64,000 nt of DNA from Microbacterium neungamense. Lineage in GTDB: Bacteria; Actinomycetota; Actinomycetes; Actinomycetales; Microbacteriaceae. The notes beneath the pieces were generated by a model that did not search any database, was not told where the DNA came from, and saw only the letters and a program-made list of their open reading frames with translations. The translations under genes and the position numbers were made by a program. The stretch covers positions 124,001-188,000 of the forward strand of contig NZ_CP069717.1 in the NCBI RefSeq assembly GCF_024971095.1, in the 5' to 3' direction. Positions 8,397 to 16,864 of the stretch are shown one piece after another; position 1 is the first letter of the stretch; each line of letters starts with the position of its first letter.

Positions 8397-9473
8397 ATGG
8401 AGGGGATGGACGGGCACGGTGGGCAGGCGCGGGAGCAGGCGCTGCGGGAGCTGGGCCGGGGGCTGTGGGCGACGATCATCTGCTTCGTGATCGGCGCCGC
8501 GGCCGGCACGGCGGTGCTCTGGGGCGCCGCCCGACCGTTCGCCGGCGACGGCTCGGTGATCATCCCGGCCGCCGCGATCGCCGGGATCATCGCGGCGGGC
8601 GCCTTCGTCACGAGCACGTTGATGCACCGCCGCGGCGAGACCGGCCCGATGCCGCCCTGGCAGGCCGTCGTCTCCGACCTGTCGTCGGTGGCCCTCACGC
8701 TCGCGTTCGCGGCGGTGACCGGGCTGGGCGTGCTCCTCGCCGGCGAGGTGCTCGCGGCAGGCCTGCACGGGCTCGAGCTGCCGCCCCTCGGCGGAGGGGT
8801 TCTCGTCGGCGTGGCCTCCGCCGTCGGCGGGCGGCCGGCGTTCCGCGCCGGCATCCGTCTGCGCACCCGCGACATCGCCGGTCTGCTGTCGGGCTTCCTC
8901 GTCATCGGCACGCTGTTCGCGATGATCACCGCCACCGACCCCGGCTGGTGGGAGCGCAACTTCTCCCAGCTCGGCATCGGCGCCGGAGCGTGGGCGTTCA
9001 ACGGGACGCTCATCATCGCCGGGCTCCTCGTCGCCACGGTCGGCTCGTACCTCGGCCGCGACCTGCACCGGATGCTCGGCGACGACGCGCTCCCACGGAT
9101 CGCGGGCGTCGTGGCGGCCTGGGCGGCCTCCGGAGCGGCACTCGCCGCGGTCGGGCTGCTGCCGATCGACACCCTGCGCCCCGTGCACACGATCGCCGCG
9201 ATCGCCGCGGTCGTCCTGCTCGTGCTCGCGGCCGTGCTCACCGCGTCGGCGATGCCGGAGGCGCCCGGGCTGCTCCGGGCCGTCACCGTCGGGCTGGTCG
9301 TGCTCGTCGCCGTCTCCGCGGCGCTGGCGATGGCGCGGGTGTACTCGGTGACGGTGCTGGAGAGCATCGTCACCGGCCTCGCGCTGCTGTGGCTGTCGAC
9401 GCTCGTGCAGGTGGTCGGCGTGCTCGCACCGGATGCCTCGCGGCCGTCGGCCCGGCGCTCGCCGCTGCGTTGA
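8397..9473 (+). CDS. DUF998 family multi-pass membrane protein
   Basis: The protein has about 358 residues and roughly eight or nine hydrophobic segments. The central pattern (FSQLGIGAGAWAFNGTLIIAG, then a polar turn and LGRDLHRMLG) matches DUF998 proteins, whose function is unknown. The start is uncertain: ATG codons at 8397 and 8406 are both possible, and GGAGGGG lies directly against the second. The frame is open upstream, but that sequence is arginine- and proline-rich and not convincing. A repeat cluster follows the stop and the next gene is convergent. Confidence 0.75.
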   Translation: MEGMDGHGGQAREQALRELGRGLWATIICFVIGAAAGTAVLWGAARPFAGDGSVIIPAAAIAGIIAAGAFVTSTLMHRRGETGPMPPWQAVVSDLSSVALTLAFAAVTGLGVLLAGEVLAAGLHGLELPPLGGGVLVGVASAVGGRPAFRAGIRLRTRDIAGLLSGFLVIGTLFAMITATDPGWWERNFSQLGIGAGAWAFNGTLIIAGLLVATVGSYLGRDLHRMLGDDALPRIAGVVAAWAASGAALAAVGLLPIDTLRPVHTIAAIAAVVLLVLAAVLTASAMPEAPGLLRAVTVGLVVLVAVSAALAMARVYSVTVLESIVTGLALLWLSTLVQVVGVLAPDASRPSARRSPLR

Positions 9474-9480
9474 GGCGGGC

Positions 9481-9595
9481 GACGCTTCGACGGGCTCAGC
9501 GTCCGGGGGGGACGGGCTCAGCGTCCGGACGGGCACGGCGTCCGGGGCGACGGGCTCAGCGGACGCTTCGACGGGCTCAGCGTCCCGGGCGTCCG
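9481..9595. repeat. REP-like cluster of GACGGGCTCAGCG units
   Basis: Four copies of GACGGGCTCAGCG lie in about 115 bp between the convergent DUF998 and AlkD-like genes. Some are flanked by GGACGCT and AGCGTCC, which can pair to a small hairpin. Similar units occur at 50852-50875 and 57985-58070. Confidence 0.7.
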
Positions 9596-9602
9596 CGCCG
9601 GG

Positions 9603-10265
9603 TCAGCTCTCGCGGCGGCGGACGATCTCCGCGATCCAGAGCGGGGCGAACGGGGAGGTGCATCCCGGCGGCGTCGGGTAGTCCGCGAGCACCTGCAGCC
9701 GCTCACCGATCGCGATCGCCCGGTCGCGCAGCGCGGGATGATGGATGCCGATCGTCGCAAGCGTCTCGTTCATCGCCCACTGCTCCCGCGCGGGCGCATC
9801 GCGAAGCTCGCGTTCGATCCGGTCGAGCAGCCCGTCGAGGTCGAGCCCTTCGGGCTTCTTCGCGACCCGGTCGGTGGTCAGCGACCAGCCGGCTGCCCGG
9901 GCATGAGCATCCGCATCGTCCAGCCAGCGCACCCGCATCTCCTCCGCGTGCGGCGACTTCCGGGCGATGTAGTTCACGAACCAGTCGTGCGCCTTCGCGC
10001 TGCGGGTGCTGCGCAGCATCCGATCGAGCTCCGCGGCATCCGCCTCACGCGGCTTGAGGATCAGCAGCGCCACGAGCTGACCCGCGACATCCCCCGAGTC
10101 CCACAGCGCCCGGGCGAGACCGGCATCCATCCCGAGCCGCTTGGCCACCCCGCGCAGCTGCGTGAGGTTCACGCCGTGCGCGTCGCCGTGCCGCTCGTTG
10201 ACCGCCCGCATCTTCGGGTCCTCGAGGGCCGCGAGCTCCCCGAGCACCTCCGCGACGTCCGCCAT
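9603..10265 (-). CDS. DNA alkylation repair protein, AlkD-like (HEAT-like)
   Basis: The protein has 220 residues from the ATG at 10265, chosen because a TACGCT hexamer ends 6 nt upstream, fitting a leaderless transcript; an in-frame GTG at 10271 is the alternative. The pattern ALWDSGDVAGQLVALLILKP, then KAHDWFVNYIARKSPHAEEMRVRWL and WSLTTDRVAKK, is that of AlkC/AlkD-type HEAT-repeat glycosylases. These excise N3- and N7-alkylated purines without base flipping. It is convergent with the DUF998 gene and divergent from putP. Confidence 0.82.
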   Translation of the reverse strand: MADVAEVLGELAALEDPKMRAVNERHGDAHGVNLTQLRGVAKRLGMDAGLARALWDSGDVAGQLVALLILKPREADAAELDRMLRSTRSAKAHDWFVNYIARKSPHAEEMRVRWLDDADAHARAAGWSLTTDRVAKKPEGLDLDGLLDRIERELRDAPAREQWAMNETLATIGIHHPALRDRAIAIGERLQVLADYPTPPGCTSPFAPLWIAEIVRRRES

Positions 10266-10271
10266 ACTCAC

Positions 10272-10277
10272 AGCGTA
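10272..10277 (-). promoter_or_regulatory. Predicted -10 element of the AlkD-like gene (leaderless)
   Basis: TACGCT on the minus strand ends 6 nt before the ATG at 10265; no Shine-Dalgarno sequence is present. Confidence 0.5.
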
Positions 10278-10364
10278 CGCACGAACGCCGGGGCGGCGTC
10301 TGGTTCCGCCGCGGCCGGTGCGGCATCATCGGAGGCAGCCGCATCCGTTCGAAAGGGGACGAGG

Positions 10365-11879
10365 ATGTCCGACCAGATCTTCACCTACGCCGCGCTGGGG
10401 CTGTACTTCGCGGGCATGCTGCTCATCGGCTACCTGGCGTACCGGCGCACCGACGACCACGAGGACTACATGCTCGGCGGCCGCAGCCTGCCGCCGTGGG
10501 TCGCCGCGATCAGCGCCGGCGCGTCCGACATGTCCGGCTGGCTCGTGATGGGCCTCCCCGGCGCGATCTTCGCCGCCGGGCTCATCGAGGCCTGGATCGC
10601 GATCGGCCTCACGATCGGCGCGTACCTGAACTGGCTCCTCGTCGCGCCGCGCCTGCGTGCGTACACCGAGGTGTCGCGCAACTCGATCACGGTGCCGAGC
10701 TTCTTCGAGAACCGGCTCCGCGACACCAGCCGGATGCTGCGCATCCTGTCGGGCCTGGTGATCCTCGTCTTCTTCACGCTGTACATCTCCTCCGGCATGG
10801 TGGCGGCGGGCGTGTTCTTCGAGAGCTCCTTCGACGGCGACTACATGGTCGGGATGCTGTTCGTCGGCGGCATCACCCTGCTCTACACGCTGTTCGGCGG
10901 TTTCCTCGGCGCCTCCTTCACCGACGTGGTGCAGGGGCTGATGATGGTGGTCGCGCTCGTCGTCGTCCCGGTCGCGGCGATCATCGCGATCGGCGGCTTC
11001 GGGGAGACCGGCAGCCTCATCGCGGAGGCCGCGGGCGCGGGCCACCTGTCGCTGCTCGGCGGCAGCGCGATCACCGGCGCGACGGTGCTGTCGATCGTCT
11101 CCGCGCTAGCGTGGGGCCTCGGGTACTTCGGGCAGCCGCACATCGTGGTCCGGTTCATGGCGCTGCGCTCGCCGCAGGAGGCGAAGAGCGCGCGGCGCAT
11201 CGGCATCAGCTGGATGGTCGTGTCGATGGGTGGCGCGGTCATCTCGGGCCTGGTCGGCATCGCCTACTTCGCGCAGCGCGGCATCGACCTGGAGAACCCG
11301 GAGACCGTGGTGCTGCTGATGTCGACCACGCTGATGCATCCGTTCATCGCGGGCCTCATCCTCGCCGCCGTGCTCGCCGCGATCATGAGCACGATCTCCA
11401 GCCAGCTCGTGGTGTGCTCCTCGGCGCTGGTCGAGGACCTCTACCAGGTGGCGCGGAAGACCCCGCCGTCGCAGAAGCGACTGGTGCTGATGGGCCGGCT
11501 CGCGGTGCTGGTGGTGGCGATCGTCGCGATCGTGCTGGCGATCACCCCGAACGACACGATCCTCGGACTGGTGTCGTTCGCCTGGGCCGGGTTCGGCGCC
11601 GCGTTCGGGCCGATCATCCTGCTCAGCCTGTTCTGGCGCCGGCTCACCCGCTGGGGCGCCCTCGCCGGCATGTTCGTCGGCGCCGCGACGGTGTTCATCT
11701 GGAAGGCGCTGGACACCGGCCTGTACGAGATGCTGCCGGCGTTCGTGTTCGCGACCGTCGCCGCAGTGGTGGTGAGCCTGCTCACCTACCGGCACAACGA
11801 GGAGATCCAGCAGGAGTTCACCGACACCGGGACCATGCTCACCCTGCCGCGTCCGCACGCGGTGGGCGACACCCCCTGA
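10365..11879 (+). CDS. putP: Sodium/proline symporter
   Basis: The protein has 504 residues and about 13 transmembrane helices, as expected for the sodium/solute symporter (SSS) family. Diagnostic segments include GGRSLPPWVAAISAGASDMSGWLVMGLPGA near the N-terminus (PutP sodium-site region), GFGQPH-like LGYFGQPHIVVRFMA, and LAAIMSTISSQLVVCSSALVEDLY. PutP couples sodium influx to proline uptake for nutrition or osmoprotection. The start is the ATG at 10365, with GGGGACGAGG just upstream; the open frame continues further upstream through the divergent gene. A hairpin follows the gene. Confidence 0.93.
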   Translation: MSDQIFTYAALGLYFAGMLLIGYLAYRRTDDHEDYMLGGRSLPPWVAAISAGASDMSGWLVMGLPGAIFAAGLIEAWIAIGLTIGAYLNWLLVAPRLRAYTEVSRNSITVPSFFENRLRDTSRMLRILSGLVILVFFTLYISSGMVAAGVFFESSFDGDYMVGMLFVGGITLLYTLFGGFLGASFTDVVQGLMMVVALVVVPVAAIIAIGGFGETGSLIAEAAGAGHLSLLGGSAITGATVLSIVSALAWGLGYFGQPHIVVRFMALRSPQEAKSARRIGISWMVVSMGGAVISGLVGIAYFAQRGIDLENPETVVLLMSTTLMHPFIAGLILAAVLAAIMSTISSQLVVCSSALVEDLYQVARKTPPSQKRLVLMGRLAVLVVAIVAIVLAITPNDTILGLVSFAWAGFGAAFGPIILLSLFWRRLTRWGALAGMFVGAATVFIWKALDTGLYEMLPAFVFATVAAVVVSLLTYRHNEEIQQEFTDTGTMLTLPRPHAVGDTP

Positions 11880-11913
11880 CCCGCGGCCCGCGCCGCCGGT
11901 GAGCGGCGCGCAT

Positions 11914-11970
11914 CTGAGGCCCCCGGCCGGGAAGATAGGGCATCCGCCCGATGCCCGCCGGGGGCCTCAG
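11914..11970 (+). terminator. Terminator-like hairpin after putP
   Basis: Fourteen-base perfect arms CTGAGGCCCCCGGC (11914-11927) and GCCGGGGGCCTCAG (11957-11970) are separated by 29 nt. They begin 35 nt after the putP stop and end 34 nt before the next start codon. Confidence 0.55.
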
Positions 11971-12004
11971 CGAGGAGCGTAGGGGTGTCGGAGAAGGAGA
12001 TCCC

Positions 12005-12415
12005 ATGTACGAGCATCCCTACCTCACCCACCGCATCAACGTCCTCGAGACGGAGCGCCTGGAGGCCGAGCTCGAGCGCCGTCGCCGGATCCTCGAGCAG
12101 CCTGAGCGCCTCATCCCGCGCGAGCGCTGGACCACCCGGCTGCGGGGGTTCTTCCGCGGTCGGACCGCGGGCGCGGTCGCGCCGGTCGCGCCGGTCGCGG
12201 ACGGGCGGGCGGATGTGTCGACGGATGCCGCGGGCGCTGCCGTCTCGGTGACGGATGCCGCGGGCGCGGGCGCGGTGGCGCCGGCGGCGGACGCGGAGGC
12301 CTCGGGCCGGTCGGCCGCGCCGGCGGCTGCCGCGGGTGCATCCGTCCCGGACGCGGACCGGCCCGGTCACCAGGACGCCGCGGCGGAGCCCGCGTTGTGC
12401 TCCTCCGCCGCATGA
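12005..12415 (+). CDS. Small hypothetical protein, charged N-terminus and Ala-rich C-terminus
   Basis: The 136-residue reading starts at the ATG at 12005 with a strong ribosome site (AGAAGGAGA). Residues 1-55 are highly charged and probably helical (TERLEAELERRRRILEQPERL). The remainder is low-complexity Ala/Gly/Asp, built partly from repeated GGATGCCGCGGGCG-type DNA. No signal peptide or membrane span is present. I do not recognise a family. The N-terminal part and the ribosome site support it as a real gene; the tail may vary between strains. Confidence 0.6.
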   Translation: MYEHPYLTHRINVLETERLEAELERRRRILEQPERLIPRERWTTRLRGFFRGRTAGAVAPVAPVADGRADVSTDAAGAAVSVTDAAGAGAVAPAADAEASGRSAAPAAAAGASVPDADRPGHQDAAAEPALCSSAA

Positions 12416-12570
12416 CGCTTCCGCGAGAGCGGCGCGGCGCCCGAGCATCCGCCCCGGCATCCGCACGGGCATCCCTGCCGGCACCCGCGCCCACCCCGGG
12501 CCCGGTCGACGGCCCCGAGGTCCTCGGCCGGACCGGCCCCGATGTCGGTGGCCGGTGGCACGATGAGAGC

Positions 12571-15419
12571 ATGCCTCTCATCGCACCGACCGCCGAGATG
12601 GTGGGACGCGACGCCGAGCTGGGTCTGCTCGACGCCGCGCTGCGCCGCGCGGCAGCCGGCGAGACGGCATCCGTCCTCGTCTCCGGCGAGGCCGGCATCG
12701 GCAAGACCCGGCTGCTGCGCGAGTTCCGCGCCCGTGCCGAGACGAGTGCCGCGGTGTTCACCGGCTGGTGCGTGGACTACGGTGCGACTCCCGCGCCGTA
12801 CGCGCCGCTCCCGGCCATCCTGCGCGGCGTGCTCGCCGAACTCGGCGAAGAGACGACGGCCGAGGCCGCCGGTCCCGCGCGGGCCGCGCTGCGACTGCTG
12901 CTGCCCGAGCTGGGCCCGGTCGACCGCGCCGCCGTCACCCCCGACGGACTCCGCGAGGCCATCGCGACCCTGCTCGAGGCCGCCGCCGCGCGCCGCCCCG
13001 TGGTCGTCCTCATCGAGGACCTGCACTGGGCCGACGACGCCACGCTCGCCATGCTGTCGTTCCTGCTCCGCGCGGTGTCCGGGCACGGCGTGCTGTTCGT
13101 GCTCACCTGCCGGGTCGACGAGGTGCGCCGCGGCGGCGCCGTCCGCAGCTTCCTGGTCGAGGCCGAGCGGGCGCGTCTGCTCGACCGCATCGCGCTCGGC
13201 CGGCTCGACCCGGTCGCGGTGCGGGCGATGGTCGAAGCGCTCAGCGGCCCCGTCGACGACGCCGTCTTCACCCGCCTGCTCGACCGGTCCGAGGGGGTGC
13301 CCTTCTTCGTCGAGGAGCTCTCCTGCAACGCCCTCGGCCCGCTGCCCGAGTCGTTGCGCGACGTGCTGCTGGCCCGGTTCGACCGGCTCGGCGATGACGC
13401 GAAGCGCGTGGTGCGCATCGCCTCCGCCTCCGACGCCCCGGTTCCGCACGAGCTGCTCGCCGACCTCGCAGCTCTCCCCGACGAGCGGCTCGACGAGGGC
13501 ATCCGCGAGGCCGCCGCGGCGGCGATCCTCGCCGTGCGGCCCGACGACTCGTACGGGTTCCGGCACGCACTGCTGCGCGAAGCGGTGCACGACGACCTGC
13601 TCCCCGGGGAGCGCGCCCGGCTGCACCGCGCCTACGCCGAGGCGCTCGAGATCCGGGCCGCCGCGCCCGGCGCCTGCCTGGAGTCGGCGCTCGCCTACCA
13701 CTGGCATCAGGCGCACGACGCTCCTCGTGCGCTCGCCGCGTCCATCGGCGCGATGGAGCGGTCCAAGGCCAGCTACGCGTTCTCGACCGCGGCCCGCTTC
13801 GGCGAGCTCGCGCTCGAGCTGTGGGACCAGGTGCCGGATGCCGCGGCCGCCGCCGGCATCGACCGGGTCTCGCTGCTGCGCCGGCTCGGGTCGATCCTGC
13901 GCAACGCCGGCGACGGGGAGCGCGCCCTCGCCGTGGTGAACCTCGCGCTCGACGAGGTCGACCCGGCGACGTCCGACCGCGGGGTCTACGTGCGGCTGCT
14001 GCGCGACAAGGCGCTGTACCTGCAGAACCTCGGCCGGCCCGGCGCGGCGGAGCTGCTGGCCGAGGCGCTCGCCGCCATGGACGGCCTGGACGACGACCGG
14101 CTCCGGGCCTCGGTGCTGAACCTGCTCGCCGGGCGCCACATGGTCGCCGCGCGCATCGACGAGGCCATCGAGACCGCCGACGCCGCGTACCGGATCGCCG
14201 AGCGGCTCGGCGACCACTCGCAGATGTCGATCGCGGCGAACACGCGGGCCGCGTCGCGGGTGCACCGCGGCGACGTCGAGGGCGGTCTGGAGGACTACCG
14301 GCTCTCCTGGCAGCGGGCGACCGACGACTCCGCGCGTCTGCGCTACTACGTGAACTACTCCGACGTGCTGCACCACCTCGGGCGGCACCGCGAGGCCGTG
14401 CGGGTCGCCGAGGAGGGGATCGCCCGCGCACGGACCCTCGGCGTGGAGCGCACCACCGGCTCGATCCTCACCCAGAACGTCGCCGAACCGCTGCTGCAGC
14501 TCGGCGAGGTCGATCGGGCCGAGCAGCTGCTGGCGCGCGACCTCACCTTCCGCACCCACCGCATCTTCCGGGTGTACACGATGGCGACCCGGATGCGGGT
14601 CCTCGCCTGGCGGGGACGGATCGCCGAGGCGAGGGCGCTGCTCGCCGAATGGCGGGAGACGATGGCCGCCGTCGCCCCGTTCGAGCGCCAGGTGGAGTAC
14701 TCCCTGCTGAGCACCGAGCTCGCCATCCACCTCGGCGCCGGCGAGGCCGAGGAGGCCGCCGCCGTGATCCGCCGGTTCCTCGCCGCCGACGGGCCGCTGA
14801 TCGGGCACGCCTCGCGGCTGCTGCTGGAGGCCGGGTGGGTCGTCAGCGCCGTGCGCGCCGACGGGCGGATGCCGGATGCCGCGGCGCTCGCCGAATCCGT
14901 CCGGACCGCCTGGGCGGCGCTGCCGCCGGGGCTGCGCCCGGAAGGCTGGAGTGTCGTGCTCACCGCCCTGCTCGACGGCGCCCCCGACGTGCTCCGCGCC
15001 GCGCTGCCGGTGACGGACGAGGACGACATGCCGGCCGCATTCCGGGTCGTCGTGCGCCTCGACCTCGCGCGACGGCTGATCCACGACGGGGAGCGCGCCG
15101 AAGCGGCATCTGCGCTGTCGGCCGCCCGCGAGATCGCCGCCGCGATCGGCAACGCCCGGCTGCAGCAGGAGGCGGACGAGCTCGCCCTGGCATCCGGCCT
15201 CTCCGGCGAACCCGCGGCACCCGCGCTGGCCGAGCTGACCGCGCGCGAGAGCCAGGTCCTGGACCTGCTGGCCGAGGGGCTGAGCAACCGGCAGATCGGC
15301 GAACGGCTGTTCATCAGCGTAAGACCGTCAGCGTGCACGTCTCGGCGATCCTGCGCAAGCTCGGCGTGACCACCCGCACCGAGGCCGCCGTCGCCGCCAC
15401 CCGCCGCGTCGGCGCCTGA
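12571..15419 (+). pseudogene. AAA-domain LuxR-family regulator, frameshifted in the HTH
   Basis: This is a LAL/MalT-type regulator of about 950 residues. The Walker A GEAGIGKTRLL is at about residues 39-49, Walker B VVVLIEDLHWADD near 150, and a long TPR-like helical region follows. The C-terminal LuxR helix-turn-helix begins LTARESQVLDLLAEGLSNRQIGERLFIS. At about 15318-15322 the frame breaks: the expected V-K-T-V recognition helix reads GTAAGACC, one base short. Translation therefore leaves the frame and stops at 15369 instead of 15419. The downstream frame restores KTVSVHVSAILRKLGVTTRTEA exactly. The protein as written lacks a functional recognition helix. It is either a recent pseudogene or a sequence error. 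Confidence 0.85.
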
Positions 15420-15487
15420 GAACCGGCAGAACGCGTCCGGCACAGCGGCAGCCGTGCTGAAATCCTCGCCGACGACACCTTGCGGGA

Positions 15488-15538
15488 ATACCCCAGTGGG
15501 GTATCTGTTGTACCCTGGTGAACACCCCAGAGGGGTAT
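15488..15538 (+). promoter_or_regulatory. Two CsoR-type copper operator boxes
   Basis: ATACCCCAGTGGGGTAT at 15488-15504 is a 17-bp palindrome. ACACCCCAGAGGGGTAT at 15522-15538 is a second, slightly imperfect copy. Both match the C-tract/G-tract operator form bound by CsoR copper repressors. They lie 23-73 nt upstream of copZ, over the expected promoter. Confidence 0.75.
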
Positions 15539-15560
15539 CGCGAACAGGAAGGTGAGAAAC

Positions 15561-15770
15561 ATGACCACGACCGAGTTCCAGGTGACCGGGATGACGTGCA
15601 GCCACTGCGAGATGTCCGTTCGTGAGGAGGTCGCGAAGGTCCCCGGCGTCGAGAGCATCGACGTCAGCGCGCAGACCGGACGGCTCGTCGTCTCCTCGTC
15701 CGCGCCCGTCGACCCCGCCGCGGTCATCGCCGCGGTCGACGAGGCCGGCTACCAGGCGGAGTCCGCCTGA
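15561..15770 (+). CDS. copZ: Copper chaperone, heavy-metal-associated domain
   Basis: The 69-residue protein is a single HMA ferredoxin-like domain with the metal site GMTCSHC at residues 10-16. It would bind Cu(I) and hand it to the CopA ATPase encoded downstream. The ATG at 15561 follows AGGAAGGTGAG. The stop TGA shares its last base with the ATG of the next gene (TGATG), so translation is coupled. Two CsoR-like boxes upstream indicate induction by copper. Confidence 0.93.
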   Translation: MTTTEFQVTGMTCSHCEMSVREEVAKVPGVESIDVSAQTGRLVVSSSAPVDPAAVIAAVDEAGYQAESA

Positions 15771-16822
15771 TGAACGCCGCGGCACGCCTCGGCCTCTTCG
15801 GCGTGGGGCTGGTGGCGGTGTTCGGCCTCGCCGCAGCCGCAGCGGGCGCTCTCGCGCCCGACGGCATCGCCACCCCCGCGGCCACCGAGACCGCGGCTTC
15901 GCAGGAGGAGCAGGACATGAAGGATCACAACGCACACGGCGGCGCCGGACACGGCGCCTCGGCCGGAGCGGATGCCGGGCACGGCGCCGGCCACCTGGGC
16001 GGCCTCGCGCTCGCCGACGGCGGGTTCGTGCTGGACGCCGTCGCGGCTCCGGCATCCGTCGGGGAGCAGGGGTCGCTGAGCTTCCGCATCCTCGGCGCCG
16101 ACGGCGCACCGGTCACCGCGTACGACGTCGCGCACGAGAAGGAGCTGCACCTCATCGTCGTCCGCACCGACGGCGCGCACTTCCGGCACGTGCATCCCGA
16201 GCGGGCGGCCGACGGCACCTGGTCGCTGCCGTGGAGCTGGGACGCGGCGGGCAGCTATCGCCTGTTCGCCGACTTCACGGCCTCCGGCGCCGAGCCGGTG
16301 ACCCTCGCCCGCACGATCGACGTCGCCGGCGACCTGCGGCCCGTCGACCCGCAGCCGACCGCGCACGCCACCGTCGACGGCTACGACCTGCACCTGAGCG
16401 GCGAGCTGGCCGCCGGCGCGGCATCCGAGCTCACCATCACGGTCTCGCGGGGCGGAGAGCCCGTCACCGAGCTCGAGCCGTACCTCGGTGCGTTCGGCCA
16501 CCTCGTCGCGCTCCGTCAGGGAGACCTCGGCTACGCGCACGTGCACCCGGAGGGCGACGAGCCCGAGCCCGGCGACACGTCCGGGCCGGAGGTGCGCTTC
16601 GCCGCCACCGTCCCGACCGACGGCCGGTACCTGCTGTACTTCGACTTCCAGATCGGCGGCGTCGTGCGGTCCGTGCCGTTCGTCGTCGACACGGTCGGAG
16701 CGGCCGCGTCCGGCGGCGAGGACGCCGGGCACGGTCACGGCGGCACGGGACATGACGACGGCGGCGACACCGGCGGCGACTCCGGCCACGACGACACCGG
16801 CTCCGGCGACCACAGCCACTGA
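15770..16822 (+). CDS. Membrane-anchored/secreted His-rich copper-operon protein with two HxHPE repeats
   Basis: The 350-residue protein has an N-terminal hydrophobic segment (about residues 6-30, signal or anchor). A His/Gly-rich stretch follows (MKDHNAHGGAGHGASAG), and the C-terminus is also His/Asp/Gly-rich. The middle holds two related beta-rich modules, each with a histidine signature: HFRHVHPE near residue 143 and YAHVHPEGDE near 258. These repeated His sites, the polyhistidine ends and the position between copZ and copA suggest an extracytoplasmic copper-binding protein. I do not recognise a named family, so the role is inferred from context. It overlaps copZ by one base. Confidence 0.8.
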   Translation: MNAAARLGLFGVGLVAVFGLAAAAAGALAPDGIATPAATETAASQEEQDMKDHNAHGGAGHGASAGADAGHGAGHLGGLALADGGFVLDAVAAPASVGEQGSLSFRILGADGAPVTAYDVAHEKELHLIVVRTDGAHFRHVHPERAADGTWSLPWSWDAAGSYRLFADFTASGAEPVTLARTIDVAGDLRPVDPQPTAHATVDGYDLHLSGELAAGAASELTITVSRGGEPVTELEPYLGAFGHLVALRQGDLGYAHVHPEGDEPEPGDTSGPEVRFAATVPTDGRYLLYFDFQIGGVVRSVPFVVDTVGAAASGGEDAGHGHGGTGHDDGGDTGGDSGHDDTGSGDHSH

Positions 16823-16864
16823 GCCCGCCCATCCGTCACCACGAACACCACGTCGAGGAGCATC

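Noticed and set aside
12367..15084. A 905-aa minus-strand open frame opposite the LuxR/AAA gene
   Set aside because: Its composition (Gly, Arg, His, Glu-rich without hydrophobic cores) is that of an antisense shadow in high-GC DNA; the plus strand has recognisable Walker, TPR and LuxR motifs.
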